From: Vicinamibacteraceae bacterium
GTDB taxonomy: Bacteria > Planctomycetota > Phycisphaerae > Phycisphaerales > UBA5793
DNA: 48,927 bases
Assembly (NCBI GenBank): GCA_011525805.1
Contig: WYBR01000046.1
Location: forward strand, 1 to 48,927
Direction: 5' to 3'
The translations under genes and the position numbers were made by a program. Under the pieces are notes generated by a model that was not told the DNA's origin, searched no databases, and saw only the letters and a program-made list of their open reading frames with translations. Positions 15,425 through 23,948 of the stretch are shown here, piece after piece (positions within the stretch are counted from its first letter, which is position 1; every line of letters starts with the position of its first letter).

Positions 15425-16477
15425 ATGCCCAGGGCTGCCCGACGCGCCGAATCGCCGCCCCGCCCCTCGAAACAGGCCGCGGAAGGTGCGCCCGAGGCGG
15501 GCGGGAACGGAACGCCGCCGGTCGTTCAACTCCTCTGGCCGGGGAAGGTCGAAGACGGGCGGCGCCGCCGGGCCCGGCGCCTGCCCGTGCGGTCCCGAGA
15601 AGTCGTTGAAACGGTCGGATCGACGACGGAGCGCGGCCGCCTGATGCACGCCGACTTTCGCCGCGCGCTCGGGCTGATCGAGCCGCAATCGGTCGACTTC
15701 ATCTACGCCGATCCCCCCTTTCGCACGGAGCGGGCGCATCGCCTGGCGCCGGCCGGCCGCGGCCGCGCGCGTCGAGGCGGCGCGCCCATCGCCTACGAGG
15801 ATCGATGGAGCACGCCGGAGTATCTCGACTTCCTCGACGATCTCATCGCCCTCTCGTGCGCGGCGCTGAAGGAGACCGGCTCCATCGCCATTCACGTCGA
15901 TCACCGGGCTTCGGCCCATGCGCGCTGCCTGCTTGACGAGCACTTCGGCCCGGAGCGGTTCATCAACGAACTGATCTGGAAGTACGGCCTGGGCAACGCG
16001 ACCGCCTCGCGCCACTTTCTGCGCAAGCACGACACGATTCTGCTTTACGCCCGGTCGCCTCGTTACTTTTTTGACCGCCAGCGCGGCCCGCTCACTGAGG
16101 CCCAGCAGCGCAAGTACTGCCACGAGGATGAAGGCGGGCGGTTCATGATGAGTTACGGCAAGCGCTATAACCTCAAGGGCGGCAAGCCGCTCGAGTCGGT
16201 TCTCGACATTCCCGCCCTCGCCGCGACGGACGGCGAGCGCTGCGGCTACCCCACGCAGAAGCCGCTGCGTTTGCTTGAGGTGCTCATCGAATCGCTCTGC
16301 CCGCCGGGCGGCATGGCGCTCGATCCCTGCTGCGGCAGCGCCACGACTGCCGTCGCCGCGCAGCGGTCCGGACGCCGGTGGATCGCCATCGACGAGTCCG
16401 ACGCGGCCATCGGCATGTCAACCGCGCGACTGCGAGCCGAGCAGAACGCCGCCTTCGTCGTCGAGCGCATCGGGTAG
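15425..16477 (+). CDS. DNA (N4/N6) methyltransferase, beta-class order, solitary
   Basis: A 350-residue enzyme whose catalytic motif IV (FIYADPPFRTE) precedes the SAM motif I (LDPCCGSATTAVAAQRSGRR), the beta-group order. The middle carries LIWKYGLGNATASRHFLRKHD and GYPTQKPLRLLEVLI, the latter shared by many N4-cytosine/N6-adenine enzymes. The N-terminal 60 residues are basic and proline-rich and may be disordered or mis-started. ATG at 15425 is used; a TTG two codons upstream is equally in frame. There is no restriction partner nearby, so it is probably an orphan methylase. It is unrelated in layout to the other DNA methyltransferase at 9986-10885. Confidence 0.87.
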   Translation: MPRAARRAESPPRPSKQAAEGAPEAGGNGTPPVVQLLWPGKVEDGRRRRARRLPVRSREVVETVGSTTERGRLMHADFRRALGLIEPQSVDFIYADPPFRTERAHRLAPAGRGRARRGGAPIAYEDRWSTPEYLDFLDDLIALSCAALKETGSIAIHVDHRASAHARCLLDEHFGPERFINELIWKYGLGNATASRHFLRKHDTILLYARSPRYFFDRQRGPLTEAQQRKYCHEDEGGRFMMSYGKRYNLKGGKPLESVLDIPALAATDGERCGYPTQKPLRLLEVLIESLCPPGGMALDPCCGSATTAVAAQRSGRRWIAIDESDAAIGMSTARLRAEQNAAFVVERIG

Positions 16478-16501
16478 GCGGGCGCGGGGCGGACGGCCCG
16501 G

Positions 16502-16637
16502 CCCCACGCGCGAGCGCGGCCGATGGTTTCTCGAGAATTCTCGTCGCTTTGCTCCTCGCGTCCTCGCTGGCGCTTCGGCCTGGTTGCGGCGCGTTCGATA
16601 GCACACGGTGGCCGACCAGCCCCACGCGCGAGCGTGG
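16502..16637. repeat. Composite of planctomycete-type interspersed repeats
   Basis: Two direct copies of CCCCACGCGCGAGCG(C/T)GG (16502-16519 and 16620-16637), each a small palindrome (CCACGC/GCGTGG in the second). They flank a core at 16551-16583 whose reverse complement is identical over 26 bases to 22477-22502. A perfect palindrome CGAGAATTCTCG lies at 16532-16543. The block fills the gap between two convergent genes and may also act as a terminator. Confidence 0.7.
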
Positions 16638-16655
16638 TTGAGTCGCCACCGGTCC

Positions 16656-17927
16656 TCACGCCGTCTGCGGGATGTGAACCCCGATGCGCGAATCGGCGTC
16701 GCTTCCGCGCTGCTTGGGGCTCGCGGAGGGAAGGTCGAAGAGGTAGTGCTCGACGTGCTCGCCGGCGCAGCGCACCACGTGCAGGTCCAGGCGATAGGCG
16801 AGGTCCACGGTCTCGCAGCGGTCGGCCATCGGGTGGATGTCCCAGTGGCGGCAGTCCATGTCGAGCATCCGGATGGCGGGGCGGCAGGGCTGGAGGCTGT
16901 TGCGCCGAACCACCGCGCCGTAGCGGCCGTCGGACGTCCGCACCAGCGAGCCGATCGGGAAGACCGGCAGGCGGCGCAGGGCGATCTCGCGCACGACGGG
17001 ATCGAACCACGGCTCGAGGCGCTCGTCGGCGAGGTCGCGCATGGCCGCGACGACGGGGCGCGGTCGACCCTGCTCATCCATCATGAGCGCATCGAGCGCG
17101 TCCGCGACGGAGACGATGCGGCTGAAGATGTGAATGTCGTGCCCCGCCTGCGGCCCGCGGTGCCGGCCGTTGGTCAGCGGGGCCATGTTCGGCCAGCCGG
17201 AGCCGTCGAAGCGCTGATGATGGTTCATCACGACCTGGCGGGCGGAGGCGGCGATGCCCGTGTCGCGAAGCACGTCGTAGCCCAGCGCCGTGTGCTCTTC
17301 ATATTGCGCAGGTTGAATGGCGCCGCGAATCACCTCGTAGACGCTGTGGTGCGCCTGCACGCACGGCGGCAGACCCGCCTTGCCCAAATCGTGAAACGCC
17401 GCGCCGAAGGCGAGCGAAACCATGTCGCGCGCCTCGGAGGCCGTCAGCCGCGGCCGTTCGCGCACGATGTACGCCTCGAGTTCCATGCCGATGAACAGGC
17501 TCAGGACCGCGACGTTGAGCGAATGCTCGAAGACGCGGTACCTCGGCTCGAGGCGCCGCCCGACGGGGCGCACGAAGCGCCGCTGACTGACGATCTCGCA
17601 GACAAGGCTGATGATCTCGGCCCGGATGTCCAGCGCCTGCGTCGCGGTCATGCGCGGGTTAAAGGGCTCGGCGAAGTCGCCGTGCAGGCGGTGCGCCAGG
17701 TCGTGGAGCGTCTGGTCGAGCCCCCAGAGCGGCGCCTCGTCGAGATCGGCCGTGGCGGGATGGTTGATCCACGCCGAGGCGATGCCGGCGTCCTTCATCT
17801 CCCCGAGGTGACCCTCCTCGAGGATCGTCCCCGCGGGCAGGAACTCACCCGCCTCCGCCCCGACGCGCATCACGGGAATCCCGACGATCATTCCCGGGCG
17901 CAGATCTCGTAGTCCGCACAACAGCAT
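16656..17927 (-). CDS. HD-GYP-type metal phosphohydrolase
   Basis: A 423-residue soluble protein. After an N-terminal domain (LLCGLRDLRPGMIVGIPVM), which opens many HD-GYP proteins, the HD domain runs from about residue 130. EHSLNVA gives the first histidine, AFHDLGK (179-183) the HD pair, and HHQRFDGSGWP near 240 stands where HD-GYP enzymes have HHE..DGSGYP. Family members hydrolyse cyclic di-GMP. Here the GYP is GWP and the glutamate after HH is glutamine, so activity may be altered. The C-terminal 130 residues (SDGRYGAVVRRN) carry a small beta barrel. The ATG at 17927 is preferred (GGAG five bases before) over one 40 codons upstream. Confidence 0.8.
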   Translation of the reverse strand: MLLCGLRDLRPGMIVGIPVMRVGAEAGEFLPAGTILEEGHLGEMKDAGIASAWINHPATADLDEAPLWGLDQTLHDLAHRLHGDFAEPFNPRMTATQALDIRAEIISLVCEIVSQRRFVRPVGRRLEPRYRVFEHSLNVAVLSLFIGMELEAYIVRERPRLTASEARDMVSLAFGAAFHDLGKAGLPPCVQAHHSVYEVIRGAIQPAQYEEHTALGYDVLRDTGIAASARQVVMNHHQRFDGSGWPNMAPLTNGRHRGPQAGHDIHIFSRIVSVADALDALMMDEQGRPRPVVAAMRDLADERLEPWFDPVVREIALRRLPVFPIGSLVRTSDGRYGAVVRRNSLQPCRPAIRMLDMDCRHWDIHPMADRCETVDLAYRLDLHVVRCAGEHVEHYLFDLPSASPKQRGSDADSRIGVHIPQTA

Positions 17928-18193
17928 GGCTGGCTCCGACGGAGAATCCTCCGGAGTCAGATCGTCCAGCGCCGCGGTCCGCTCCCGCGTGTTCCGGCGG
18001 TTTGCACGATTGGATGGCGCGTGCCAAGGTCTGGGCGAATGAGGCAAAGTCGCCCGATTCCGATAATGACGCTTCCCGCGCAGGCAGTCGTCTCGTCGAG
18101 GGTGCGATGCCGACCCGCGGGCGGCTTCGTCGCGGACGCTCAGGGCCGATAGGATGTGGCCGACCGGGCGCCGGTCTCTTCAGAGGAGCGCGA

Positions 18194-20125
18194 ATGCTGA
18201 ATCATGCCATGTCCCGCCGGTTCTCCACGGCCGTGCTGACGGTCTTCCTGTTCGCGCCGCCGGTCGCGCCGGCCTCGCAGGCGCAAGTGAGTTCGCGCGG
18301 GTCGGCGCCGGCCGAGGCGGCGCGGTACCAAGCGCCGCCCATGTCGGACCTCGTCGCGCCCGCCGCGAGCGAACTCGCCCCGTTCATCGAGCGCTACTCG
18401 ACGGACCGGGGAGCGATGCGACGCAGGGGATACGCCGATATCTCGCCGACCCGCGCCGCGCAGCGCGAGCGATTCCTGAATGAGTGGAAGCGGCGGCTGG
18501 AGGAAGTCGAGTTCGACTCGCTCTCGCAGGAGGGGCGCATCGATTACATCCTGATGCGAAACCACCTCGACTACGAGTTGCGGCAGATCGGCATCGATCG
18601 CACGTCTCAGGCCGAGATGGCACCGCTCCTTCCCTTTGCCGAGGTGATTCTCCGGCTCGATGAGCGGCGGCTGGCCAAGGAGCGCGTCGATGCAGCGGCA
18701 GCGGCGGCGGCGCTGACCGATCTCGTCGGGCAGATCGACGAGACGCGCCGCGCCGTGGAGGCGGGGCTGCGCGACCCTCGAACCTCCGCGGATGAGAATC
18801 AGGCCGGAGAGGGGCAAGCGGCTGAGCCGGTCGCGGCTGAGCCGGAGTCCGACGAGCCGCCGGCGGAGAGTCCGGCTGGGCCCGCGGCGCCGGACCGGAT
18901 CGTCGCCAAGAAGACGGTCGCCAACCGCGCCGCCGGCACGGTGGACGATCTTCGCCGCACGCTCCGCGAGTGGCACGGCTTCTACAACGGCTACGACCCG
19001 ACCTTCACCTGGTGGCTCGAGGAACCCTGGAAAGCCGCCGACAAGGCGCTGAACGACTATGCGTCGTTTCTCCGCCAACGCGTCGTCGGCATCACGCCCG
19101 GCGACGAGACCGCGATCGTCGGCGACCCCATCGGACGCGAAGCGCTGCTCAGCGACCTCGCGATGGAGATGGTCCCTTACAGCCCGGAGGAACTCATCGA
19201 GATCGCCAACCGGGAGTTCGCCTGGTGCGAGGCGGAGATGCTCAAGGCCAGCCGCGACCTCGGCTTCGGCGACGACTGGCACGCCGCGCTCGAGCACGTC
19301 AAGACGCTGCACGTCGAACCCGGCGGGCAGCCGGAACTGATCCGCGAACTGGCGGTCGAGGCGATCGACTTTCTCGAGGCGCGCGATCTCGTGACGATCG
19401 ACCAGTTCTGCAAGGACCTGTGGCGCATCGAGATGATGTCGCCGCAGCGTCAACTCATCACGCCCTTCTTCACCGGCGGCGAGGTCATCAGCGTGGCGTT
19501 TCCCACCAGCACGATGACGCACGAGCAGAAGATGATGAGCCTGCGCGGCAACAACCGCCACTTCGCCCGCGCGACGGTGCACCACGAACTCATTCCGGGC
19601 CATCACCTGCAGGGGTACATGACGGCGCGGCATGCTACGCACCGGTCGGTCTTCGGCACGCCTTTCTGGACCGAGGGCTGGGCGCTCTACTGGGAGATGC
19701 TCCTTTGGGACCTGGACTTCCAGCGCTCGCCGGAGGACCGCATCGGCATGCTCTTCTGGCGCAGCCATCGCTGCGCCCGGATCATCTTCTCGCTGAGTTT
19801 CCACCTCGAGCGCATGACGCCGCAGGAGTGCATCGACTTCCTGGTGGACCGCGTGGGGCACGAGCGCGAGAACGCGACGGCCGAGGTGCGGCGCAGCGTC
19901 GGCGGACTCTACAGCCCGCTCTACCAGTGCGCGTACATGCTCGGCGGCCTCCAGTTCCGCGCCCTGCACCGCGAACTTGTGCAGAGCGGAACGATGACGA
20001 GTCGCGAGTTTCACGATGCAATTCTCAGAATGAACCGCATTCCCGTCGAGATGATCCGCGCCCGCCTCGCCGATGTTCCGCTCAGCGCGGACTACCAGCC
20101 CAACTGGCGCTTCTACGGCGAGTGA
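18194..20125 (+). CDS. DUF885 family exported metallopeptidase-like protein
   Basis: A 643-residue protein with a signal peptide (FSTAVLTVFLFAPPVAPASQA) after the ATG at 18194, which has GAGGAG six bases upstream. The DUF885 signature is complete: HHELIPGHHLQGYM, a zinc-binding HExxxGH motif of gluzincin type, and FWTEGWALYWEMLLWDL with the third ligand glutamate. The substrate is probably peptides or a blocked peptide; the family is poorly characterised. An acidic, alanine/proline-rich insert (about residues 200-245) links two helical parts and varies between relatives. No partner genes adjoin it; the next gene starts 270 bases later. Confidence 0.85.
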   Translation: MLNHAMSRRFSTAVLTVFLFAPPVAPASQAQVSSRGSAPAEAARYQAPPMSDLVAPAASELAPFIERYSTDRGAMRRRGYADISPTRAAQRERFLNEWKRRLEEVEFDSLSQEGRIDYILMRNHLDYELRQIGIDRTSQAEMAPLLPFAEVILRLDERRLAKERVDAAAAAAALTDLVGQIDETRRAVEAGLRDPRTSADENQAGEGQAAEPVAAEPESDEPPAESPAGPAAPDRIVAKKTVANRAAGTVDDLRRTLREWHGFYNGYDPTFTWWLEEPWKAADKALNDYASFLRQRVVGITPGDETAIVGDPIGREALLSDLAMEMVPYSPEELIEIANREFAWCEAEMLKASRDLGFGDDWHAALEHVKTLHVEPGGQPELIRELAVEAIDFLEARDLVTIDQFCKDLWRIEMMSPQRQLITPFFTGGEVISVAFPTSTMTHEQKMMSLRGNNRHFARATVHHELIPGHHLQGYMTARHATHRSVFGTPFWTEGWALYWEMLLWDLDFQRSPEDRIGMLFWRSHRCARIIFSLSFHLERMTPQECIDFLVDRVGHERENATAEVRRSVGGLYSPLYQCAYMLGGLQFRALHRELVQSGTMTSREFHDAILRMNRIPVEMIRARLADVPLSADYQPNWRFYGE

Positions 20126-20395
20126 ATCGACCGCCGCGCTTGCGACGCGCGGCGATGCGGGGCGCCGAAAGCGGAACAAGCAGGACTGCTTTGGCGTCAA
20201 TCAGGCGGGCTCGCGACGGCAAGACCCTGGCGCGCCGTTCGTTGTGCGCGCGATGGTGCCGCGCGCTGGCCAGGCGAATCAAGGTGCATTCCCCAGTGAT
20301 GCGGGGCCCGCTCGGCGGTATACATCGTGACGGGAACTCGAAGCGAACTCGCCGCGGCCGTCGCCGCGGCGGCAAGACCGCAAAGGAGAATCGCC

Positions 20396-21073
20396 ATGAC
20401 CGTCATCATCGCCAAATCGGACTCGCAGATTCACAAGGACGTGCTGAACGAACTCAAGTGGGACGCGCGCGTGGACGAGACGGACGTTGGGGTGCAGGTT
20501 CACGAGGGCATCGTCACGCTCACCGGCAACGTCGACGCCTTCGTCAAGAAGATCGCCGCGCGCGAGGCGGCGCACCGGGTGTACGGCGTGCTCGACGTCG
20601 TGGACCAGTTGCAGGTCAAGCCTCCGTCGCGCTGGCAGCGCAGCGACGAGGACCTCGCCCGATCCGTCCGTGAAGCGCTCCGGATGGACGTGCTCGTGCC
20701 GGAGGACCGGATCACGACGACCGTCGCCTCGGGCATCATCACGCTCGAGGGCCGCGTGGACTACTGGACGCAGCGGTCCGACGCCGAGCATTCCGTGCGC
20801 CGGCTGCCGGGCGTTCGCGGCGTGATCAACCAGATCACCGTCGTGCCCAAGCGACTCGATCCGGGCCAGATCAAGCAGCAGATCGAGCAGGCGCTCGAAC
20901 GACAGGCGGAGCGCGAGGCCAAGCGCCTCGGCATCTCGGTGGCGGACGGCGTCGTGACGCTGACCGGCGCGGTGCGCTCCTGGGGCGAGCGCAACGCCAT
21001 CGAACGCGTCGTCGGGTACTCGCCGGGCGTGCGCCAGGTGAACGACCGGACGACCGTGGACCCGTACTTGTGA
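20396..21073 (+). CDS. Triple BON-domain protein (OsmY-like)
   Basis: A 225-residue protein made of three consecutive BON domains, each ending in a G-(V/I)-(V/I)-TL-(T/E)-G strand: EGIVTLTGNVD, SGIITLEGRVDYW and DGVVTLTGAVRSW. BON domains bind lipid or membranes and occur in osmotic-stress proteins. There is no signal peptide at the chosen ATG (MTVIIAKSDSQI), which has AAAGGAG just upstream, so it may be cytosolic. It is followed after 64 bases by a YciF-type gene, the pairing often seen in general-stress loci. Confidence 0.9.
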   Translation: MTVIIAKSDSQIHKDVLNELKWDARVDETDVGVQVHEGIVTLTGNVDAFVKKIAAREAAHRVYGVLDVVDQLQVKPPSRWQRSDEDLARSVREALRMDVLVPEDRITTTVASGIITLEGRVDYWTQRSDAEHSVRRLPGVRGVINQITVVPKRLDPGQIKQQIEQALERQAEREAKRLGISVADGVVTLTGAVRSWGERNAIERVVGYSPGVRQVNDRTTVDPYL

Positions 21074-21137
21074 GTCAAACCGGCGCGGAGGGCGGCGGCC
21101 GAAGACGCCGCTGACCGCCGCGCGAAAGGAGGGCGTC

Positions 21138-21641
21138 ATGCCGCTCAAGACACTCAGGGACCTGCTGATCCAGCAACTCAACGAACTCTTCGCCGCGGAG
21201 AAGCACATTGGACAGGTGTTGCCGCGGCTTGCCTCGGTCGCCTCCTCCCCCAGGCTGGCCGACGCGTTCGAGGGCTACGGCCTCGAAACGAAGGACCACC
21301 TGACGCGGATCGGGTCCGTCTTCGACGAGATGGACCTCAAGCCCCGGCGCACCGAGGCGAAGGGAACGCGCGGCCTGCTCGAAGACTGCATGCGCCTCGC
21401 CAATATGGAGAGCGCTGAGGCGCATGTGCGCGACGCCGCGCTCATCGCCGTCGCCCAGCACGTTAAGCACGATGAGATCGCCGGATACGGCTGCGCCAAG
21501 ACCTGGGCGCGGCTGCTGGGCATGCACGATGCCGCCGACCTCCTCCACAAGTCACTCATGGAGGAGCGCAACGCCGACGTCGAACTCACCCGTATCGCCG
21601 AAGAACTCAACCTCGAAGCCGTCGAGGCCGGAACCGATTGA
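21138..21641 (+). CDS. YciF/DUF892 ferritin-like stress protein
   Basis: A 167-residue four-helix protein with the DUF892 pattern: an LFAAEKHI helix, LETKDHLTRI, CMRLANMESAEAHVRDAALI, and AQHVKHDEIAGYGCAKTWAR with the carboxylate/histidine ligands of a di-iron centre. Relatives (YciE/YciF) are induced by osmotic stress and in stationary phase; the exact reaction is unknown. A strong AAAGGAGG site precedes the ATG. Its last 365 bases are overlapped on the other strand by the extended reading frame of pcm. Confidence 0.92.
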   Translation: MPLKTLRDLLIQQLNELFAAEKHIGQVLPRLASVASSPRLADAFEGYGLETKDHLTRIGSVFDEMDLKPRRTEAKGTRGLLEDCMRLANMESAEAHVRDAALIAVAQHVKHDEIAGYGCAKTWARLLGMHDAADLLHKSLMEERNADVELTRIAEELNLEAVEAGTD

Positions 21642-22393
21642 TGAGAGGAGTGCGGAGTGAGGGGAAAGGAAGGAGCGGCGCGGGGCGGGCGAGGGCTTGC
21701 CCCGCGCCGCGCGGCGTCGGCGTGCGGCGGCGGGGGTGTGGCGTCTGCGGACCAGCCTTCGCTTCCGACGAGGGGAACGAATTGCACGCGGCCGAGCGAG
21801 TCGCGCTCGAATGCGTGCTCCGCCGTCCGCCGGAGGCGCAGCAGCGTCTGGGTGCGCGGCTCGGCGCCGACCGGAATGATCAGGCGGCCGCCGATGGCGA
21901 GTTGGTCGAGCAGGCTCTCGGGAACTTCCGGCCCGCCGGCAGAGACGATGATCGAGTCGAAGGGGGCGTGCTCTTCCCAGCCCCTCGAGCCGTCCCCCTG
22001 CCCCACTGTCACGTTCGCGCAGCCCAGTGAAGCCAGACGCTTGCGGGCGAGATCGGCGAGCGAGGTGTGCCGCTCGATCGCGTAGACCTCCCCGGCGACA
22101 TGGCTGAGCACGGCCGAGGCATAACCGGAGCCGCAGCCGACCTCGAGCACCCGATCGTGCGGCCCGACCTGGGCCGCTTCAATCATCAGCGCGACAATGT
22201 AAGGCTGCGAAATGGTCTGACCTTCCTCAATCGGCAGCGGGGCGTCGTCGTAAGCGTGCTCGCGGAGCCAGTCCGGCACGAAGACCTCTCGCGGCACCGC
22301 GCGCATCGCCTCGAGCAGAGCCGGATCCTTCACCCCTCGCGACGCGAGTTGCCGCTGCACCATCCGTTCGCGCTCGGCGGAGAACGACGTCAT
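21275..22393 (-). CDS. pcm: Protein-L-isoaspartate O-methyltransferase with long antisense tail
   Basis: Residues 1-214 are a complete PCMT, which repairs isoaspartate by SAM-dependent methylation. It has MVQRQLASRGVKDPALLEAM, the isoaspartyl motif EGQTISQPYIVALM, SAM motif I LEVGCGSGYASAVL, and FVPLVGSEGW, where the family normally stops. Here the frame continues another 158 codons (TPPPPHADAARRGAS onward, Ser/Arg/Pro-rich, no known fold) and runs antisense into the YciF gene. Either the protein has an odd tail or the natural stop was lost by a frameshift near 21750. The start has no good Shine-Dalgarno. Confidence 0.85.
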   Translation of the reverse strand: MTSFSAERERMVQRQLASRGVKDPALLEAMRAVPREVFVPDWLREHAYDDAPLPIEEGQTISQPYIVALMIEAAQVGPHDRVLEVGCGSGYASAVLSHVAGEVYAIERHTSLADLARKRLASLGCANVTVGQGDGSRGWEEHAPFDSIIVSAGGPEVPESLLDQLAIGGRLIIPVGAEPRTQTLLRLRRTAEHAFERDSLGRVQFVPLVGSEGWSADATPPPPHADAARRGASPRPPRAAPSFPLTPHSSHQSVPASTASRLSSSAIRVSSTSALRSSMSDLWRRSAASCMPSSRAQVLAQPYPAISSCLTCWATAMSAASRTCASALSILARRMQSSSRPRVPFASVRRGLRSISSKTDPIRVRWSFVSRP

Positions 22394-22476
22394 GACGATG
22401 AACGATAGTGGGCGCCAATCCGCCGGCCTTTCGGGAAATCCGCCTTGAAGACGCGCTACGGGCTGCAGGTAACGAC

Positions 22477-22504
22477 ACCAGGCCGAAGCGCCAGCGAGGA
22501 CGAG
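22477..22504 (-). repeat. Interspersed repeat shared with 16551-16583
   Basis: A 26-base stretch (22477-22502) is identical to the reverse complement of part of 16551-16583. The core GCCGAAGCGCCAGCGAGGA is of the 'cgaagcg..agcgagg' type I recall as one of the most common dispersed repeats in planctomycete genomes. Confidence 0.8.
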
Positions 22505-22713
22505 ATTAATAGTGACGGAGAGGCGCGGAGCAGAGCGGCGGGCCGCAGCCTTCTTTCGCGCCTGCACACTCGCACACGGCACGCTGGCGCCATGCCGTGT
22601 GGCACCCCCTCGCTCGCTCGCCCACTTGCACGCTCGTCATTGATCTCCGCCCGGAACGGCGGCGATCGATGCCACCCCGCAGCGATACGCTTGATGTGGG
22701 AGTGCTCTAAGGG

Positions 22714-22809
22714 CGGCTCACAGAATGGTGGTGCAGGCTTTCCAGCCTGCACGATCGTACAGGCTCGAAAGCCTGTACCACCGACCCGGACGGCTCATTC
22801 TGTGAGGCG
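22714..22809. repeat. REPIN-like compound palindrome after the cytochrome operon
   Basis: The outer arms CTCACAGAAT (22717-22726) and ATTCTGTGAG (22797-22806) are perfectly inverted. Inside, GGTGGT/ACCACC arms enclose two hairpins, TGCAGGCTttccAGCCTGCA (22732-22751) and GTACAGGCT-cga-AAGCCTGTAC (about 22758-22777). The unit begins six bases beyond the stop of the multiheme cytochrome gene and could end its transcript. Confidence 0.75.
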
Positions 22810-22811
22810 TT

Positions 22812-23948
22812 CTAATTGCGTTGCCCCGGCGTCTGGGGTGGATAGGAGCGATCCGCATGGCAGCCGTGACAGGTCGCCGGCGCCTCGGCGCGGCTTGCGT
22901 CGTGGCAGCGGACGCACGCGAATTGGGCATGGCTGCCTTCCAGCGGCACGCCGGTGATGCGATGATCGAACGTCTGCGGGTCCAGTCCGCCATGACAGCC
23001 GCGGCAGTTGCTCGAGGGACGAAGAAAGGCCTCGACCCGGCCATGGCAACTCACGCACGGCGTGTGCTGGTGCTGCGGCCCCGGATCCCAACCCGTCGCC
23101 ACGGCGTGGTCGAAGGGTGGACGCGGCTGCTGGTCGTGGCAGAAGCCGCACGCGTTCACGGCGTGGCACGACCGGCATGAATCCATGCGGTGCATCGACT
23201 CCTGCGGGCCCTGCGAGCCGTCGTGACAGCCCGCGCACGAACCCGCACGGTGGCAGTCAACGCACTGGAGGCCGAACGACTGCGCATGATCCCGATGCTG
23301 AAAACTCACGAGCGCGGCCGGAGCCTGGGGGGTCTCGTAGCGGTAGGTGGCGCTCGGCTCGAGGCGAGGGAAGCGCGTGTGCGCCAGGGCGCTCGCATCC
23401 ACGACGCGGGCGCCGCCGGTCGCGGCCTGCTCGGTGTGGCAGAAGCCGCAGGCGTTCTCGTGGCTCCAGTCCCGGTGGCACGAAAGGCACTGCCGGTGGT
23501 AGGCCCCCTTGAGGCTCGGATGCGTCGGGGTGCCGGCGCTGCGCTCGGGCGCGTGGCACTCGCGGCAAGCGCTGACCGGACTCCCCTCCGGCGCGTGATG
23601 GTGGCAGTTGACGCAGCCGCCGGCGATCTGCGACATGTCGGCGTGAACCCGATGGTCGAACACCACCGCGCCATAGAGATTGGCGAGATCGCCGATGATC
23701 ACAACGTCCGGCGTCCCGGTGCGTCTGGCGGCGCTTGCGCCGACGCGATCATCGCCGGCGTGCGCGAAGCGGCCGCGGTTGACCGGGACATCCGCGTCGG
23801 CGCCGAACGATGCGTGGCAACCGAGACACGTTGGGGAAGCCATCGTCGGCGCTGTGCGGCCGCGATCGACCGGTCGCTCCGCGCTCCGCGGCGCGCCGGC
23901 GGCGCCGATCGCCGCAAGGACCGCAATCGCGGCAAGGGCGGCTCTCAT
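22812..23948 (-). CDS. Periplasmic 13-heme cytochrome c
   Basis: A 378-residue protein with a signal peptide (MRAALAAIAVLAAIGAAG) and thirteen CxxCH heme c attachment motifs: CLGCH, CVNCH, CRECH, CLSCH, CGFCH, CVDCH, CAGCH, CRSCH, CGFCH, CVSCH, CRGCH, CVRCH, CHGCH. Many extra histidines (HHH, QHQH, FDH) would be distal ligands. One heme per 29 residues implies a wire-like electron carrier. Its ATG overlaps the stop of the NrfD gene (ATGA), so it should be the periplasmic acceptor or donor subunit of that complex. No outer-membrane anchor or porin is visible here, so whether electrons leave the cell is unknown. A compound palindrome follows the stop. Confidence 0.95.
   Translation of the reverse strand: MRAALAAIAVLAAIGAAGAPRSAERPVDRGRTAPTMASPTCLGCHASFGADADVPVNRGRFAHAGDDRVGASAARRTGTPDVVIIGDLANLYGAVVFDHRVHADMSQIAGGCVNCHHHAPEGSPVSACRECHAPERSAGTPTHPSLKGAYHRQCLSCHRDWSHENACGFCHTEQAATGGARVVDASALAHTRFPRLEPSATYRYETPQAPAALVSFQHRDHAQSFGLQCVDCHRAGSCAGCHDGSQGPQESMHRMDSCRSCHAVNACGFCHDQQPRPPFDHAVATGWDPGPQHQHTPCVSCHGRVEAFLRPSSNCRGCHGGLDPQTFDHRITGVPLEGSHAQFACVRCHDASRAEAPATCHGCHADRSYPPQTPGQRN

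Larger units (their letters stand above)
22394..22811. other. 418-base gene-free region carrying repeats
   Basis: No credible gene was seen. The left part holds an interspersed repeat (22477-22504), the right part a compound palindrome (22714-22809). Between them is C-rich, low-conservation-looking sequence with no clear promoter for pcm. The region separates pcm from the end of the cytochrome operon. Confidence 0.6.

Noticed and set aside
18140-20200. 686-codon minus-strand frame opposite the DUF885 gene
   Set aside because: Entirely antisense to a protein with complete HExxxGH and TEGWA motifs; no motifs of its own.
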